DNA of 18,739 bases. Origin: an uncultured Collinsella sp. Lineage in GTDB: Bacteria; Actinomycetota; Coriobacteriia; Coriobacteriales; Coriobacteriaceae. Every line of letters starts with the position of its first letter. The stretch's first letter is position 1. Below the pieces are notes generated by a model, which saw only the letters and a program-made list of their open reading frames with translations, was not told where the DNA came from and did not search any database. The position numbers were made by a program, and so were the translations under genes. Below, one piece after another: positions 5,831 to 14,001 of this stretch. The DNA lies in contig UQIT01000035.1 in assembly GCA_900541175.1 (NCBI GenBank), forward strand, positions 1 to 18,739, read 5' to 3'.

Positions 5831-7981
5831 ATGGCATCCAAATACTCCATGAACGACCGTCCCAGCTGGCCTCGCCGCGCCATCGTTACCGCCGGCGAGC
5901 CCTACGGCAACAAGGGCCTTCACTTTGGCCACGTCGGTGGCGTCTTTGTCCCGGCCGACTTCTTCGCCCGCTTCCTGCGCGACCGTCTGGGCCGCGAGAA
6001 CGTCATCTTCACCTCGGGCACCGACTGCTATGGCTCGCCCATCATGGAGAGCTACCGCAAGCTCAAGGAGAACGAGGGCTACGACAAGTCCATCGCCGAG
6101 TATGTCGAGTCCAATCACTCCCGCCAGGCCGCGACCCTCAACAACTACAACATCAGCTGCGATATCTACGGCGGCTCGGGCCTTGAGCCGGCTGCGCAGA
6201 TTCACAACGAGGTGACCGCCGAGATTATCGAGCGTCTGCACGAACAGGGCACCATCTCCAAGCGCTCCACGCTGCAGTTCTACGACGCCAAGGCCGGCAC
6301 GTTCCTCAACGGCCGCCAGGTGATCGGCCGCTGCCCCATCCAGGGCTGCAAGTCCGAGAAGGCTTATGCCGACGAGTGCGACCTGGGTCACCAGTTTGAG
6401 CCCGAGGAGCTCATCGCGCCCAAAAGCCAGCTCACCGGCGAGGTGCCCGAGCTGCGCCCGGTCGACAACCTCTACTTCGACCTGCCGGCCTACCTCGACT
6501 TTATGAAAACCTATACCGCCAAGCTCGCCCAGAACCCGCAGGTTCGCTCCGTGGTCTCCAAGACCATGGAAGAGTGGGTGCTGCCGGCCCAGCTCTACAT
6601 CCAGAACAAGTTCCGCGAGTCCTTCGATGCCGTCGAGGATCAGCTTCCCGAGCACACCGTGCTGGAGCCCGAGGGCAACAAGAGCAGCTTTACCGTCACC
6701 TTCCCCAGCTGGAAGGAGCGCGACGATGCCCACGCGGTGCTCGCCAACGGCGGCGTGCGCTTCCGCAGCGGCAAGGCGCTCGTACCCTTCCGCATCACCG
6801 GCAACATCGACTGGGGCGTTCCGGTGCCCGAGGTCGATGGCGTCTCCGACGTCACCTGCTGGTGCTGGCCCGAGAGCCTGTGGGCTCCCATCAGCTATAC
6901 GCGCACCGTGCTCGCACGCGATGCCAAGGCCGCCGGCGTGACCGAGGGCGTCGCCGCCCAGGATGCCGCCCTCATGGGCGAGCCCGCCGCCGATTCCACG
7001 CAGGTCCCCGCGCCCACCTACCAGCACAGCTCGCTCGACTGGCGCGACTGGTGGTGCTCGGATGACGCACAGATCTACCAGTTCATTGGCCAGGACAACA
7101 TCTACTTCTATTGCATCGCGCAGACCGCCATGTGGGAGGCCCTGGGTTGGAACCTCACGCAGAGCACCGTCAGCGCCTGCTACCACCTGCTCTACATGGG
7201 CAAAAAGGCAAGCTCGTCCTCGCAGACTCCTCCCCCGCCGGCAGACGACCTGCTCAACCACTACACCTGCGAGCAGATGCGCGCGCATTGGCTGTCGCTC
7301 GGCCTGTCCGAGAAGCCGGTGAGCTTTAGCCCCAAGGCATACGACACGCGCGTGACCGGCAAGGACAAGGACGGCAACGAGGTGCGCGCCTGCGACGACA
7401 AGCGCGTTATCGACCCCGCCCTTAAGGAGAGCGCGCTGCTGACCGGCGTGTTCAACCGCCTGGCCCGCAGCTGCTTCTACGGCGTCGCCGTCAAGGAGGG
7501 CGACGAGAGTCCCTATCGCAACGGTTGCATCCCCGCCGGTGCCGCTTCTGACACCGTGGTCGAAGCCGCCCAGCAGGCAGCCCTCGCCTTTGAGCAGGCC
7601 ATGTACAAGTTCGAGACGCACCGAGCGCTCGCTGTGTGCGACGACTACCTGCGCGCCGCCAACAAGCGCTGGAGCGATGCCTCCAAGGCCGCCAACAAGC
7701 TCGAGGGCGAGCCGGCCAACGCCGCCATGACGCAGGCCCTCGTCGACGCCTTTACCGAGCTGCGCGTAGCGACCGTGCTCATGCACGGCATCGTGCCGGC
7801 CGGCTGCGAGCTCATCTGCGAGTACTTCGACGTTGACCCGGTCGCCTTCTTTAGCTGGGATAACATCTTTGCCTCCACGGATGAGTTTGTGGAGAGCCTG
7901 GGCGAGAAGCCCGGCGAGCACCGCGTGAAGCCGCTGCCCCCGCGCTTCGACTTCTTTAGCAAGCACGAGAGCCAGTACTAG
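5831..7981 (+). CDS. Class I aminoacyl-tRNA synthetase, divergent methionyl-tRNA synthetase type
   Basis: A 716-residue protein with the MetRS layout. It has the N-terminal Rossmann motif HFGH (31-34), a zinc-knuckle region with Cys168, Cys173, Cys183 and His187, WGVPVP at 328-333, FIGQDNIYF at 418-426, a C-terminal helical anticodon-binding-like domain from about 530, and the usual closing PLPPRFDFF. Three features are unusual. The KMSKS loop reads KASSS (459-463). The zinc knuckle lacks the second CxxC. The segments that form the methionine pocket in Escherichia coli MetRS (YVWLDAPIGY, FHSLFWPAML) read roughly CWPESLWAPI and FYCIAQTAMW. It may be a diverged MetRS or a paralogue with another substrate, so I withhold metG. 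AAGGAG lies four bases before the ATG at 5831. Confidence 0.85.
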   Translation: MASKYSMNDRPSWPRRAIVTAGEPYGNKGLHFGHVGGVFVPADFFARFLRDRLGRENVIFTSGTDCYGSPIMESYRKLKENEGYDKSIAEYVESNHSRQAATLNNYNISCDIYGGSGLEPAAQIHNEVTAEIIERLHEQGTISKRSTLQFYDAKAGTFLNGRQVIGRCPIQGCKSEKAYADECDLGHQFEPEELIAPKSQLTGEVPELRPVDNLYFDLPAYLDFMKTYTAKLAQNPQVRSVVSKTMEEWVLPAQLYIQNKFRESFDAVEDQLPEHTVLEPEGNKSSFTVTFPSWKERDDAHAVLANGGVRFRSGKALVPFRITGNIDWGVPVPEVDGVSDVTCWCWPESLWAPISYTRTVLARDAKAAGVTEGVAAQDAALMGEPAADSTQVPAPTYQHSSLDWRDWWCSDDAQIYQFIGQDNIYFYCIAQTAMWEALGWNLTQSTVSACYHLLYMGKKASSSSQTPPPPADDLLNHYTCEQMRAHWLSLGLSEKPVSFSPKAYDTRVTGKDKDGNEVRACDDKRVIDPALKESALLTGVFNRLARSCFYGVAVKEGDESPYRNGCIPAGAASDTVVEAAQQAALAFEQAMYKFETHRALAVCDDYLRAANKRWSDASKAANKLEGEPANAAMTQALVDAFTELRVATVLMHGIVPAGCELICEYFDVDPVAFFSWDNIFASTDEFVESLGEKPGEHRVKPLPPRFDFFSKHESQY

Positions 7982-7992
7982 GCAATCGCAAC

Positions 7993-8045
7993 GCGCCCGG
8001 GAATGATTATTCTGGGACGGGGATTAAAAAATCATTCCCGGGCGC
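7993..8045 (+). terminator. Strong hairpin after the MetRS-like gene
   Basis: A perfect 16-bp stem, arms 7993-8008 (GCGCCCGGGAATGATT) and 8030-8045, around a 21-base loop. A short T-run follows at 8058-8062 after a 12-base gap. It starts 12 bases past the stop and is the likely end of the aaRS-like transcript. It competes with the longer inverted repeat that uses the same bases. Confidence 0.6.
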
Positions 8046-8115
8046 CACAGTACAGTCTTTTTATGACGGGGATCATGGAATGATTTTTTTAATCCCCGTC
8101 CCAGAATAATCATTT
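8001..8115. repeat. Long inverted repeat (about 38-bp arms) overlapping the terminator hairpin
   Basis: Arm 8001-8038 is complementary to 8077-8115 over its whole length, apart from one extra T in an A6/T7 tract and one G-U pair at the outer end. Both arms contain GACGGGGAT, and a third copy of that word lies in the loop at 8065-8073. The right arm ends just before the ribosome site of the downstream methyltransferase gene. Confidence 0.85.
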
Positions 8116-8133
8116 CGGTGGAAGGAAAGACGG

Positions 8134-9237
8134 ATGTCCAAGCCGCGTCGTCGTAAGCAGAAAAAGCAGGTCAAGGCCGAGCTCAAGCTCAGGCAGTTTG
8201 CTGCTACCGAGCTTTCCGACCAGCTTGCCGCCCTTCCCTGCGCCGCCGACCTGCCGCGCTTTATGGTCGACACGGTCGCCGGCGCCTATGCGCCCGCCGA
8301 TGCCAAGCTCATGATCGAGGGCTTCGGCGCCGCGGCCACACGCCCGGTCACGCTGCGCGCCAACACGCTCAAGGCGACCGCCGAGGACATCGCTGCGGCG
8401 CTCGATGCCGCCTGCATCGCCCACCAAACCGTTACCTGGTATCCGGACGCCTTTATCCTGCCCGAGGCCCAGGTTTCAGATCTGTGGGATCTCGACATCT
8501 ACCGCGACGGCAAAATCTACCTGCAGAGCCTGTCATCCATGATGCCGCCGTTGGTCCTGGGCGCCCAGGCAGGCGAGGACATCCTGGACATGTGCGCAGC
8601 CCCCGGCGGCAAGACGACGCAGATCGCCGCCCTCACCCAGGGACAGGCGCACCTCACCGCCTGTGAGATGAGCATTCCCCGCGCCGAAAAGCTCGAGTCG
8701 AACCTCCATCGCCAGGGTGCCAAAAACGTGCCCGTCATGCGCATCGACGCACGCGAGCTCGACGAGTTCTTCCGCTTTGACCGCATCCTGCTCGACGCTC
8801 CCTGCACCGGCACGGGCACCGTCATCAGTGGCAACGAGAAAAGCCTGCGCGGCCTCACCGAGCAGTTGCTGAGCAAGTGCGCCCGCTCGCAGCGAGCACT
8901 TCTGGAACGCGCCATGGGGGCCCTCAAACCGGGCGGCACGCTCGTCTATTCGACTTGTTCGATCTTGCCGCAGGAAAACGAGGACGCCCTGCAAGAGGCC
9001 CTCGACAAGCATATGGACTGCGAGCTCATCCCCCTCGACGGCACGCCAAGCGAAAGTGAAGCACGACGCACCCAGGAAGCTGGTGAGGAGCCGCGCATCG
9101 AGTCCAACGCTCTGACCGAAGCCATTGCCGCGGGTCAGGTATCGGCCATCGTCAACGGCCTGCCCGGCACGCTCACCATTCCGCCTAGCCGCGACTTTGA
9201 GGGCTTCTACATTGCCCTGATCCGAAAACGCAGCTAG
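8134..9237 (+). CDS. RsmB/RsmF (NOL1/NOP2/Sun)-type RNA cytosine-5 methyltransferase
   Basis: A 367-residue SAM-dependent RNA m5C methyltransferase. Motif I is DMCAAPGGKT at 152-161 (SAM binding), motif IV is DAPCTGTGT at 221-229 with Cys224, and motif VI is YSTCS at 272-276 with the nucleophile Cys275, the usual two-cysteine mechanism of this family. A basic N-terminus (RRRKQKKQ) probably contacts RNA. It lacks an N-terminal NusB domain, unlike long RsmB. The target (16S or 23S rRNA, or tRNA) cannot be read from the sequence. GGAAGGAAAG precedes the ATG at 8134 by a few bases. It follows the aaRS-like gene on the same strand but is separated by a terminator-like palindrome, so it may be independently controlled. 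Confidence 0.93.
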   Translation: MSKPRRRKQKKQVKAELKLRQFAATELSDQLAALPCAADLPRFMVDTVAGAYAPADAKLMIEGFGAAATRPVTLRANTLKATAEDIAAALDAACIAHQTVTWYPDAFILPEAQVSDLWDLDIYRDGKIYLQSLSSMMPPLVLGAQAGEDILDMCAAPGGKTTQIAALTQGQAHLTACEMSIPRAEKLESNLHRQGAKNVPVMRIDARELDEFFRFDRILLDAPCTGTGTVISGNEKSLRGLTEQLLSKCARSQRALLERAMGALKPGGTLVYSTCSILPQENEDALQEALDKHMDCELIPLDGTPSESEARRTQEAGEEPRIESNALTEAIAAGQVSAIVNGLPGTLTIPPSRDFEGFYIALIRKRS

Positions 9238-9261
9238 CGCACGGATCCAAAACTCAACAAG

Positions 9262-9432
9262 CTATCTCTGTGCGCGTTTGCCCTGCTGGTCGCGATGCTG
9301 TTTAAGCGTCGCGCGCTCCTTGCGTTCGGCCCTTTTGCCCTTAATGGCCGTGACCACAAAGTAGATGACCGCGGCGGCAACGATTGCGGCCACACACAGG
9401 CCGATCGAGCCAAACATTGCTGTCAATTCCAT
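9262..9432 (-). CDS. Small one-helix membrane protein (56 residues)
   Basis: A short frame lies opposite to both neighbours. It starts with ATG at 9432, seven bases after GAGGTG (in AGAGAGGTGACGCGGT), and stops with TAG at 9262. The product begins MELTAMFGSIG, has one hydrophobic helix at about 8-30 (CVAAIVAAAVIYFVVTAI), and ends in a basic hydrophilic tail (KGKRAERKERATLKQHRDQQ). The helix followed by positive charges fits an N-out, C-in topology. The composition is that of a real protein and not of antisense noise. No family is recognised. It ends 24 bases from the convergent methyltransferase stop with no hairpin between them. Confidence 0.75.
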   Translation of the reverse strand: MELTAMFGSIGLCVAAIVAAAVIYFVVTAIKGKRAERKERATLKQHRDQQGKRAQR

Positions 9433-9623
9433 ACCGCGTCACCTCTCTTTTAAACGGGGCTTTCAAGATAGCACCTCGATACCCGCCACCACAGCTCCTT
9501 CACGTTCGCCGGCCCTTCGGTCTAACGGATGGCGCGGCGGGGAAAAATCAACTCGTCAAACGATTTAGCATTCGCAATTCCGGCTGCATCGCGCCGGCCA
9601 TCATCACATAGAATCGAGCCTCC

Positions 9624-10715
9624 ATGGATACCCTCAACGATCTAAATGAGCGCGTCGACGCCTTCGTCGGCACCAGCTCCTTCGACACGCCTGCGGCGGC
9701 AAACGACCAAGCTCCCATCGATGTGCCCGCCGAGGTGCACGAGGACATCGTCGCCTCGGTCGATTTTTCCGAGGTCGAGCTTGCAGACGAGTTCACCGAG
9801 CCCCAAATAGCCGTCACGCCCAACGGCCTGCTCCCTATGGAGCCCCTGCCCATCGACGGACGCCTGCGCAAGGCTGCCCTTCGCATGCCCGACGAGATCG
9901 AGGAGGCCAGCGGCTTCACGCTCTTTGGCCGACGCATCAAGTCGCTCATTTACACCACCGATGTCGCGGTTATCCGCAACTCCAACGCCGACGCCGTCTT
10001 TGCGGTCTACCCTTTCACGCCGCAGCCCGCCATTACGCAAGCGCTGCTGACCGTCGCCGAGTGCCCGGTCTTTGTAGGCGTGGGTGGCGGAACTACGACC
10101 GGTAAGCGCTCCGTGCAGATGGCAGCCGTCTCCGAGATGCAGGGCGCGGCGGGCTGCGTGGTCAACTCCCCCGCTACTGCCGAGATGGTCGAGCACATCA
10201 CCAACATCGCCGACATCCCCGTCATCGCCACGGTCGTTCGCTGCGACGACGATGCCCACGCCAAGGTGCGCGCTGGAGCCAAGATTCTCAACATCGCCGC
10301 CGGCAAGAACACGCCCCAGGTCCTACGCGAGCTGCGCGAGCACTATCCCAACCTGCCGCTTATCGCGCCGGGCGGCAAGACGCCCGAGAGCATTCGCGAG
10401 ACCATCGCCGCCGGCGCCAACGCCATCATCTGGACACCGCCTTCGGCCCAGCAGCTACAGACCGACATGATGCAGCGTTATCGCAAGATGAAGGAAGACG
10501 CCACACCTGTCATCTCGCGCGACGACGTGCCCATTATCGACCAGGTCGCCGCCGCCGAGGTCAGCCAAGTCGAGAACATGAATCCCGATGTGCCGATTCC
10601 CGACGAAGTCATCGAGCGCGTCGCTTCGATCCACGAGCGCGTCGAGGAGCATCGCGCCAACCGCGGCCTCAAGCCGTCACTGCACGGCTTTTTCTTCCGC
10701 GGAAAGAAACGCTAG
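9624..10715 (+). CDS. TIM-barrel-like protein of unknown function
   Basis: A 363-residue protein. Residues 1-95 are acidic and low in conserved pattern. From about 100 to 280 there is a repeated strand-helix pattern with glycine-rich phosphate-binding-like turns: VGVGGGTTTGKR (151-162), RAGAKILNIAAGKN (216-229), and LIAPGGKTPESIRETIAAGA (246-265). These resemble the last strands of phosphate-binding TIM barrels such as KDPG aldolase or ThiE, but no catalytic signature was identified, so I give no reaction. The C-terminus is helical and ends very basic (FFFRGKKR). The ATG at 9624 has no clear ribosome site; a TAGAAT at 9609-9614 would put a transcript start almost at the ATG, so a leaderless message is possible but weakly supported. 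Confidence 0.75.
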   Translation: MDTLNDLNERVDAFVGTSSFDTPAAANDQAPIDVPAEVHEDIVASVDFSEVELADEFTEPQIAVTPNGLLPMEPLPIDGRLRKAALRMPDEIEEASGFTLFGRRIKSLIYTTDVAVIRNSNADAVFAVYPFTPQPAITQALLTVAECPVFVGVGGGTTTGKRSVQMAAVSEMQGAAGCVVNSPATAEMVEHITNIADIPVIATVVRCDDDAHAKVRAGAKILNIAAGKNTPQVLRELREHYPNLPLIAPGGKTPESIRETIAAGANAIIWTPPSAQQLQTDMMQRYRKMKEDATPVISRDDVPIIDQVAAAEVSQVENMNPDVPIPDEVIERVASIHERVEEHRANRGLKPSLHGFFFRGKKR

Positions 10716-10726
10716 CAAAACATCTT

Positions 10727-10764
10727 GGCCCGCCCCACAAACGTGAGGCGGGCCGTTTTCGTTT
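10727..10764 (+). terminator. Intrinsic terminator after the TIM-barrel-like gene
   Basis: GGCCCGCC (10727-10734) pairs with GGCGGGCC (10747-10754) and GTTTTCGTTT follows. It begins 11 bases past the stop, a standard rho-independent layout. Confidence 0.9.
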
Positions 10765-10795
10765 GAGCAATCATGCAGCGACGTGATGGGGCAAA

Positions 10796-11686
10796 TTAAT
10801 CCACGCGCTTGTCGCCCATAAAGAAGAGCGCCACCGTACCAGGTCCGGTATGCGAGCCAATCAGAGTACCGATGTCATTGATCTCAATCTTGCCTTTAAG
10901 CTGCGGAACCTGTTCCTCAATCAGCGCCGCGACCGCCTCGGCATCCTCGCGGCACGCCGACTGCGACATGATGCACTTACCCGAATAATCTGCACCGTCC
11001 TGTACGTGTGCCATCATGGTCTTAGCCATCTCGGAAATCGCGCGCTTCTTAGTGCGAATCTTCTCACGTGGCGACAGCTTACCTTCGCAATCGACCGTCA
11101 TAAGCGGGCAAATCTTAAGCGCCGTGCCGATGATCGCGCTCGCGGCCGAAATGCGACCGCCGCGCAGGTAGCTCGACAGATCGGTCGAGAAGAACCAGTG
11201 GTGCAGGTTGAGCTTGTGCTCCTCGATCCAGGCAGCCGTCTCGTCGAGTGAAGCCCCACTATCGCGCACATCGGCGGCATATTCCAACAACAGGCCAAAG
11301 CCCGAAGACGCCGCCAGCGAATCGATGACGCGCACCTTGCCGCCCTCGGGATAGCGATCCGCAAGCAGCTGCGCCGCGACGCAGGCCGATCCATACGTGC
11401 CCGAAATACCCGACGACAACGTCAGGTGCAGCACGTCTTTACCCTCGGCAACAAACGGCTCCCAAAACTCCTCGTACTCACCCACGCTCACCTGAGACGT
11501 CTTGGGCATGGCGCCCGCGGCAATCTGGGCAAAAAACTCGTCCGGCGTAATCGACTGATACAGATCGTCCGTATAGACAACATCGTCGATCTCGTAATGA
11601 AAACACACGACAGGGATATTGCGCGACGCAAAGAACTCACGGGTTCGATCGGCGGCGGATTCACAGGTCAGGACAAAATCACTCAT
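10796..11686 (-). CDS. DegV-family (FakB-like) fatty-acid-binding protein
   Basis: A 296-residue DegV protein. FakB members of this family present a bound fatty acid to the kinase FakA for phosphorylation and entry into phospholipid synthesis. Signatures are the N-terminal CESAAD (8-13, usually TDS), TSQVS (63-67), LSSGISGTY (90-98), YLRGGRIS (173-180) and GSHTGPGTVALFF (277-289). Length is normal for the family (about 280-300). The ATG at 11686 is chosen because AAGGAG lies six bases before it; an in-frame ATG six codons earlier precedes that site. No fakA is in the window, and lipid specificity cannot be told. Confidence 0.94.
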   Translation of the reverse strand: MSDFVLTCESAADRTREFFASRNIPVVCFHYEIDDVVYTDDLYQSITPDEFFAQIAAGAMPKTSQVSVGEYEEFWEPFVAEGKDVLHLTLSSGISGTYGSACVAAQLLADRYPEGGKVRVIDSLAASSGFGLLLEYAADVRDSGASLDETAAWIEEHKLNLHHWFFSTDLSSYLRGGRISAASAIIGTALKICPLMTVDCEGKLSPREKIRTKKRAISEMAKTMMAHVQDGADYSGKCIMSQSACREDAEAVAALIEEQVPQLKGKIEINDIGTLIGSHTGPGTVALFFMGDKRVD

Positions 11687-12006
11687 ATGAGGCTCCTTAC
11701 TCATTGCTGCGCAAATTATCGGACAGTGAGCCTACATGCGGTACATATGTCCACTATTTACCAAATCGAACCAAAAATAGTGAACATCTTTACCACCATC
11801 GTCTCCACCGACCCGACGCATAAATATCTGAGAAAACACCCTCTGTCGTCTCCACCCGACCAACACATCTACCTTCACTAAATCGATTTACCAAACCGTT
11901 CAGCCGACAATTCAGCCGCTGGCGCAAAATCGAAACAAAAGCGGCGCATACTGGTAAACGTTTGACGCTGTTTATCAGTTTTACCAGCCCCATCGGAAGG
12001 TGTTTC
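11687..12006. other. Divergent intergenic region between degV-like and fbp
   Basis: This 320-base stretch is richer in A and T than its surroundings and should hold two promoters, but I see no full -35/-10 match. It contains the palindrome ACATATGT (11743-11750), an inverted pair CACTATTT/AAATAGTG (11752-11759, 11775-11782), and a hairpin in the fbp leader (11951-11987). Confidence 0.5.
11951..11987 (+). promoter_or_regulatory. Hairpin in the fbp leader
   Basis: CTGGTAAA (11951-11958) pairs with TTTACCAG (11980-11987) around a 21-base loop, ending seven bases before the fbp ribosome site GGAAGG. It could be an operator or a leader RNA stem; no known riboswitch class is recognised. Confidence 0.35.
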
Positions 12007-13923
12007 ATGGTCGCATTCGATCGCAACCCGCAAGACTTCAAGTATCTGCGCCTGCTGTCGAGACAGTTCCCCACCGAACAATCCGCATTTACCGAAATTA
12101 TCAACCTCTCGGCCATCCTCAACCTACCCAAGGGCACCGAGCATTTTATGAGCGACGTGCATGGTGAGTACGAAGCCTTTATGCACATCCTCAACAACTG
12201 CTCGGGCGTCGTGCGCGAACATGTCGACGAGATCTTTGGCGACACGCTCTCCTTTGACGAAAAGGGCGAGCTGTGTACGCTCATCTACTACCCGCGCGAG
12301 AAGATCGACCTGGTCCGCAGCCGGCGCGAGGACTCGCCAACCTGGTACAAGACGATGCTTGACCAGCTCATCATGGTCGCTCGCTCACTTTCAAGCCGCT
12401 ACACGCGCTCCAAGGTGCGTAAGGCCATCCCGCGCGACTACGCCTACATCATCGACGAGTTGTTGCACACGCACCCGGACGAGAACAACTATCGCGTGCG
12501 CTATCACGAGCGCATCGTGGAGTCCATCCTAGAGACCGCCAGCGCCGACGACTTTATCGAGTCGCTCGCCTCGCTCATCAAGCGCCTGGCCGTCGACCAC
12601 TTGCACCTGGTGGGCGACATCTTCGACCGCGGCGGCGGCGCGGCCAAAATTATGGACCGTCTGCTCACCTACCATTCACTCGACATCCAGTGGGGCAACC
12701 ACGACCTGCTGTGGATGGGCGCTGCGGCCGGTGAGCCCGCCTGCATCGCCACGGTGTTGCGCAACAACCTACGCTACGACAACTACGAGATCCTGGAGAA
12801 CGACTACGGCATCTCGCTGCGTGAGCTTGTCGCCTTTGCCGATGCCACCTACACCGCCGGTGAGTCCATCACCCCGCTGATCAAGGCCATCAACGTGCTG
12901 CTCTTTAAGCTCGAGGGCCAGATTATCCAGCGCCACCCCGAGTTCGATATGACCGACCGCCTGTTACTCGACAAGATCGACCACGACACCGGCACGGTCA
13001 CGCTCGCCGACGGCAGCGTGTGGCCGCTCACGACCAACGACTTCCCCACCGTCGACCCGGCGGACCCCTACACGCTCACGTCTCAGGAGCAGCACATCAT
13101 CGACAAGCTCGTGTCCGAGTTTGTAACCGCCGATCACCTGCATCGCCATATCGATTTCCTCTACACCCACGGCTCGATGTACAAGGTCGCCAACGGCAAC
13201 CTGCTCTTCCACGGCTGCGTTCCGCTCAACGAAGACGGCACCTTTAGCAGCATGAACTGCCTGGGCACCTGGCACGCTGGCCGCGATTATCTCGATTTTT
13301 GCGACCACATCGCCCGCCGCGCGTGGCGCGTGGGCGACCGCGATGCCCTCGACTGGATGTGGTACCTGTGGATTGGCTTCAATTCACCCGCCAGCGGACG
13401 CCTGGTGCGTACCTTTGAGCGCGCCTATATCGCCGATAAGAGCACCTGGGTCGAGCCGATGGACCCGTACTTTACGCTTACCAAGTCGCCCTCGGTCTGC
13501 GATGATATCATGCGCGAGTTTGGCGTCGCGCCCATGGCATGCTCGCCGACCGGCCACATCATCAACGGCCACACGCCCGTTAAAACCACCAAGGGCGAGC
13601 AGCCCATCCGCGCCGAGGGCAAGCTGCTGGTCATCGATGGCGGCTTCTGCCGCGCTTACCATCCCAAGACGGGCATCGCCGGCTATACGCTCATCTCGAG
13701 CTCGCGCGGCTGCCGCCTCAAGTCGCACCGGGCCTTTACGACGGTTGCCGAGGCACTCACGCGCAACGTGGACATCGAAAGCGAGACCAACCGTTTTGAC
13801 CAAGCAGACCGTCGCCGCATGGTGAGCGACACCGATACTGGCGCCAAGATTCGCAGCCAGATCCAGGATCTGCGCCAGCTGCTCGATGCATATAGAAACG
13901 GTGCTATCGAAGAGCGCGTCTAG
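12007..13923 (+). CDS. fbp: Class III (Firmicutes-type) fructose-1,6-bisphosphatase
   Basis: Hydrolyses fructose 1,6-bisphosphate to fructose 6-phosphate, the gluconeogenic counterpart of phosphofructokinase, in the cytosol. The 638-residue length and the start MVAFDRNPQDFKYLRLLSRQ-type region fit the FBPase_2 family. Metallophosphoesterase motifs are SDVHGE (49-54), GDIFDRGG (203-210), GNHD (230-233) and later GHTPVKTTKGEQPI near 521-534. The ATG at 12007 has GGAAGG six bases upstream; an earlier in-frame TTG has no such site and lies inside the leader hairpin. The gene is followed on the same strand by two GtrA genes, 78 bases away, with only a weak stem-loop at the stop. Confidence 0.96.
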   Translation: MVAFDRNPQDFKYLRLLSRQFPTEQSAFTEIINLSAILNLPKGTEHFMSDVHGEYEAFMHILNNCSGVVREHVDEIFGDTLSFDEKGELCTLIYYPREKIDLVRSRREDSPTWYKTMLDQLIMVARSLSSRYTRSKVRKAIPRDYAYIIDELLHTHPDENNYRVRYHERIVESILETASADDFIESLASLIKRLAVDHLHLVGDIFDRGGGAAKIMDRLLTYHSLDIQWGNHDLLWMGAAAGEPACIATVLRNNLRYDNYEILENDYGISLRELVAFADATYTAGESITPLIKAINVLLFKLEGQIIQRHPEFDMTDRLLLDKIDHDTGTVTLADGSVWPLTTNDFPTVDPADPYTLTSQEQHIIDKLVSEFVTADHLHRHIDFLYTHGSMYKVANGNLLFHGCVPLNEDGTFSSMNCLGTWHAGRDYLDFCDHIARRAWRVGDRDALDWMWYLWIGFNSPASGRLVRTFERAYIADKSTWVEPMDPYFTLTKSPSVCDDIMREFGVAPMACSPTGHIINGHTPVKTTKGEQPIRAEGKLLVIDGGFCRAYHPKTGIAGYTLISSSRGCRLKSHRAFTTVAEALTRNVDIESETNRFDQADRRRMVSDTDTGAKIRSQIQDLRQLLDAYRNGAIEERV

Positions 13924-14001
13924 CCCCACCCGCGGGGATTGGCTAAACTTGCTGAGTTTGTCATCCCCACGGCGTCCCCGCGCCACCCTAAGGCAGGTAC
14001 C

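Noticed and set aside
5705..7966. Minus-strand frame of 753 codons opposite the MetRS-like gene
   Set aside because: Antisense shadow from high GC third positions; the plus strand carries recognisable class I synthetase motifs.
7982..8133. T-box or other known riboswitch
   Set aside because: No T-box sequence or specifier loop was found; the region is explained by nested inverted repeats.
11426..11881. 151-codon plus-strand frame over the degV-like start and intergenic region
   Set aside because: About half is antisense to degV and the rest reads intergenic DNA; no start site and no protein-like pattern.
13921..13945. Terminator at the fbp stop (TAGCC/GGCTA with inner CCC/GGG)
   Set aside because: The stem is interrupted by three mismatches and no T-run follows, so it is too weak to call.
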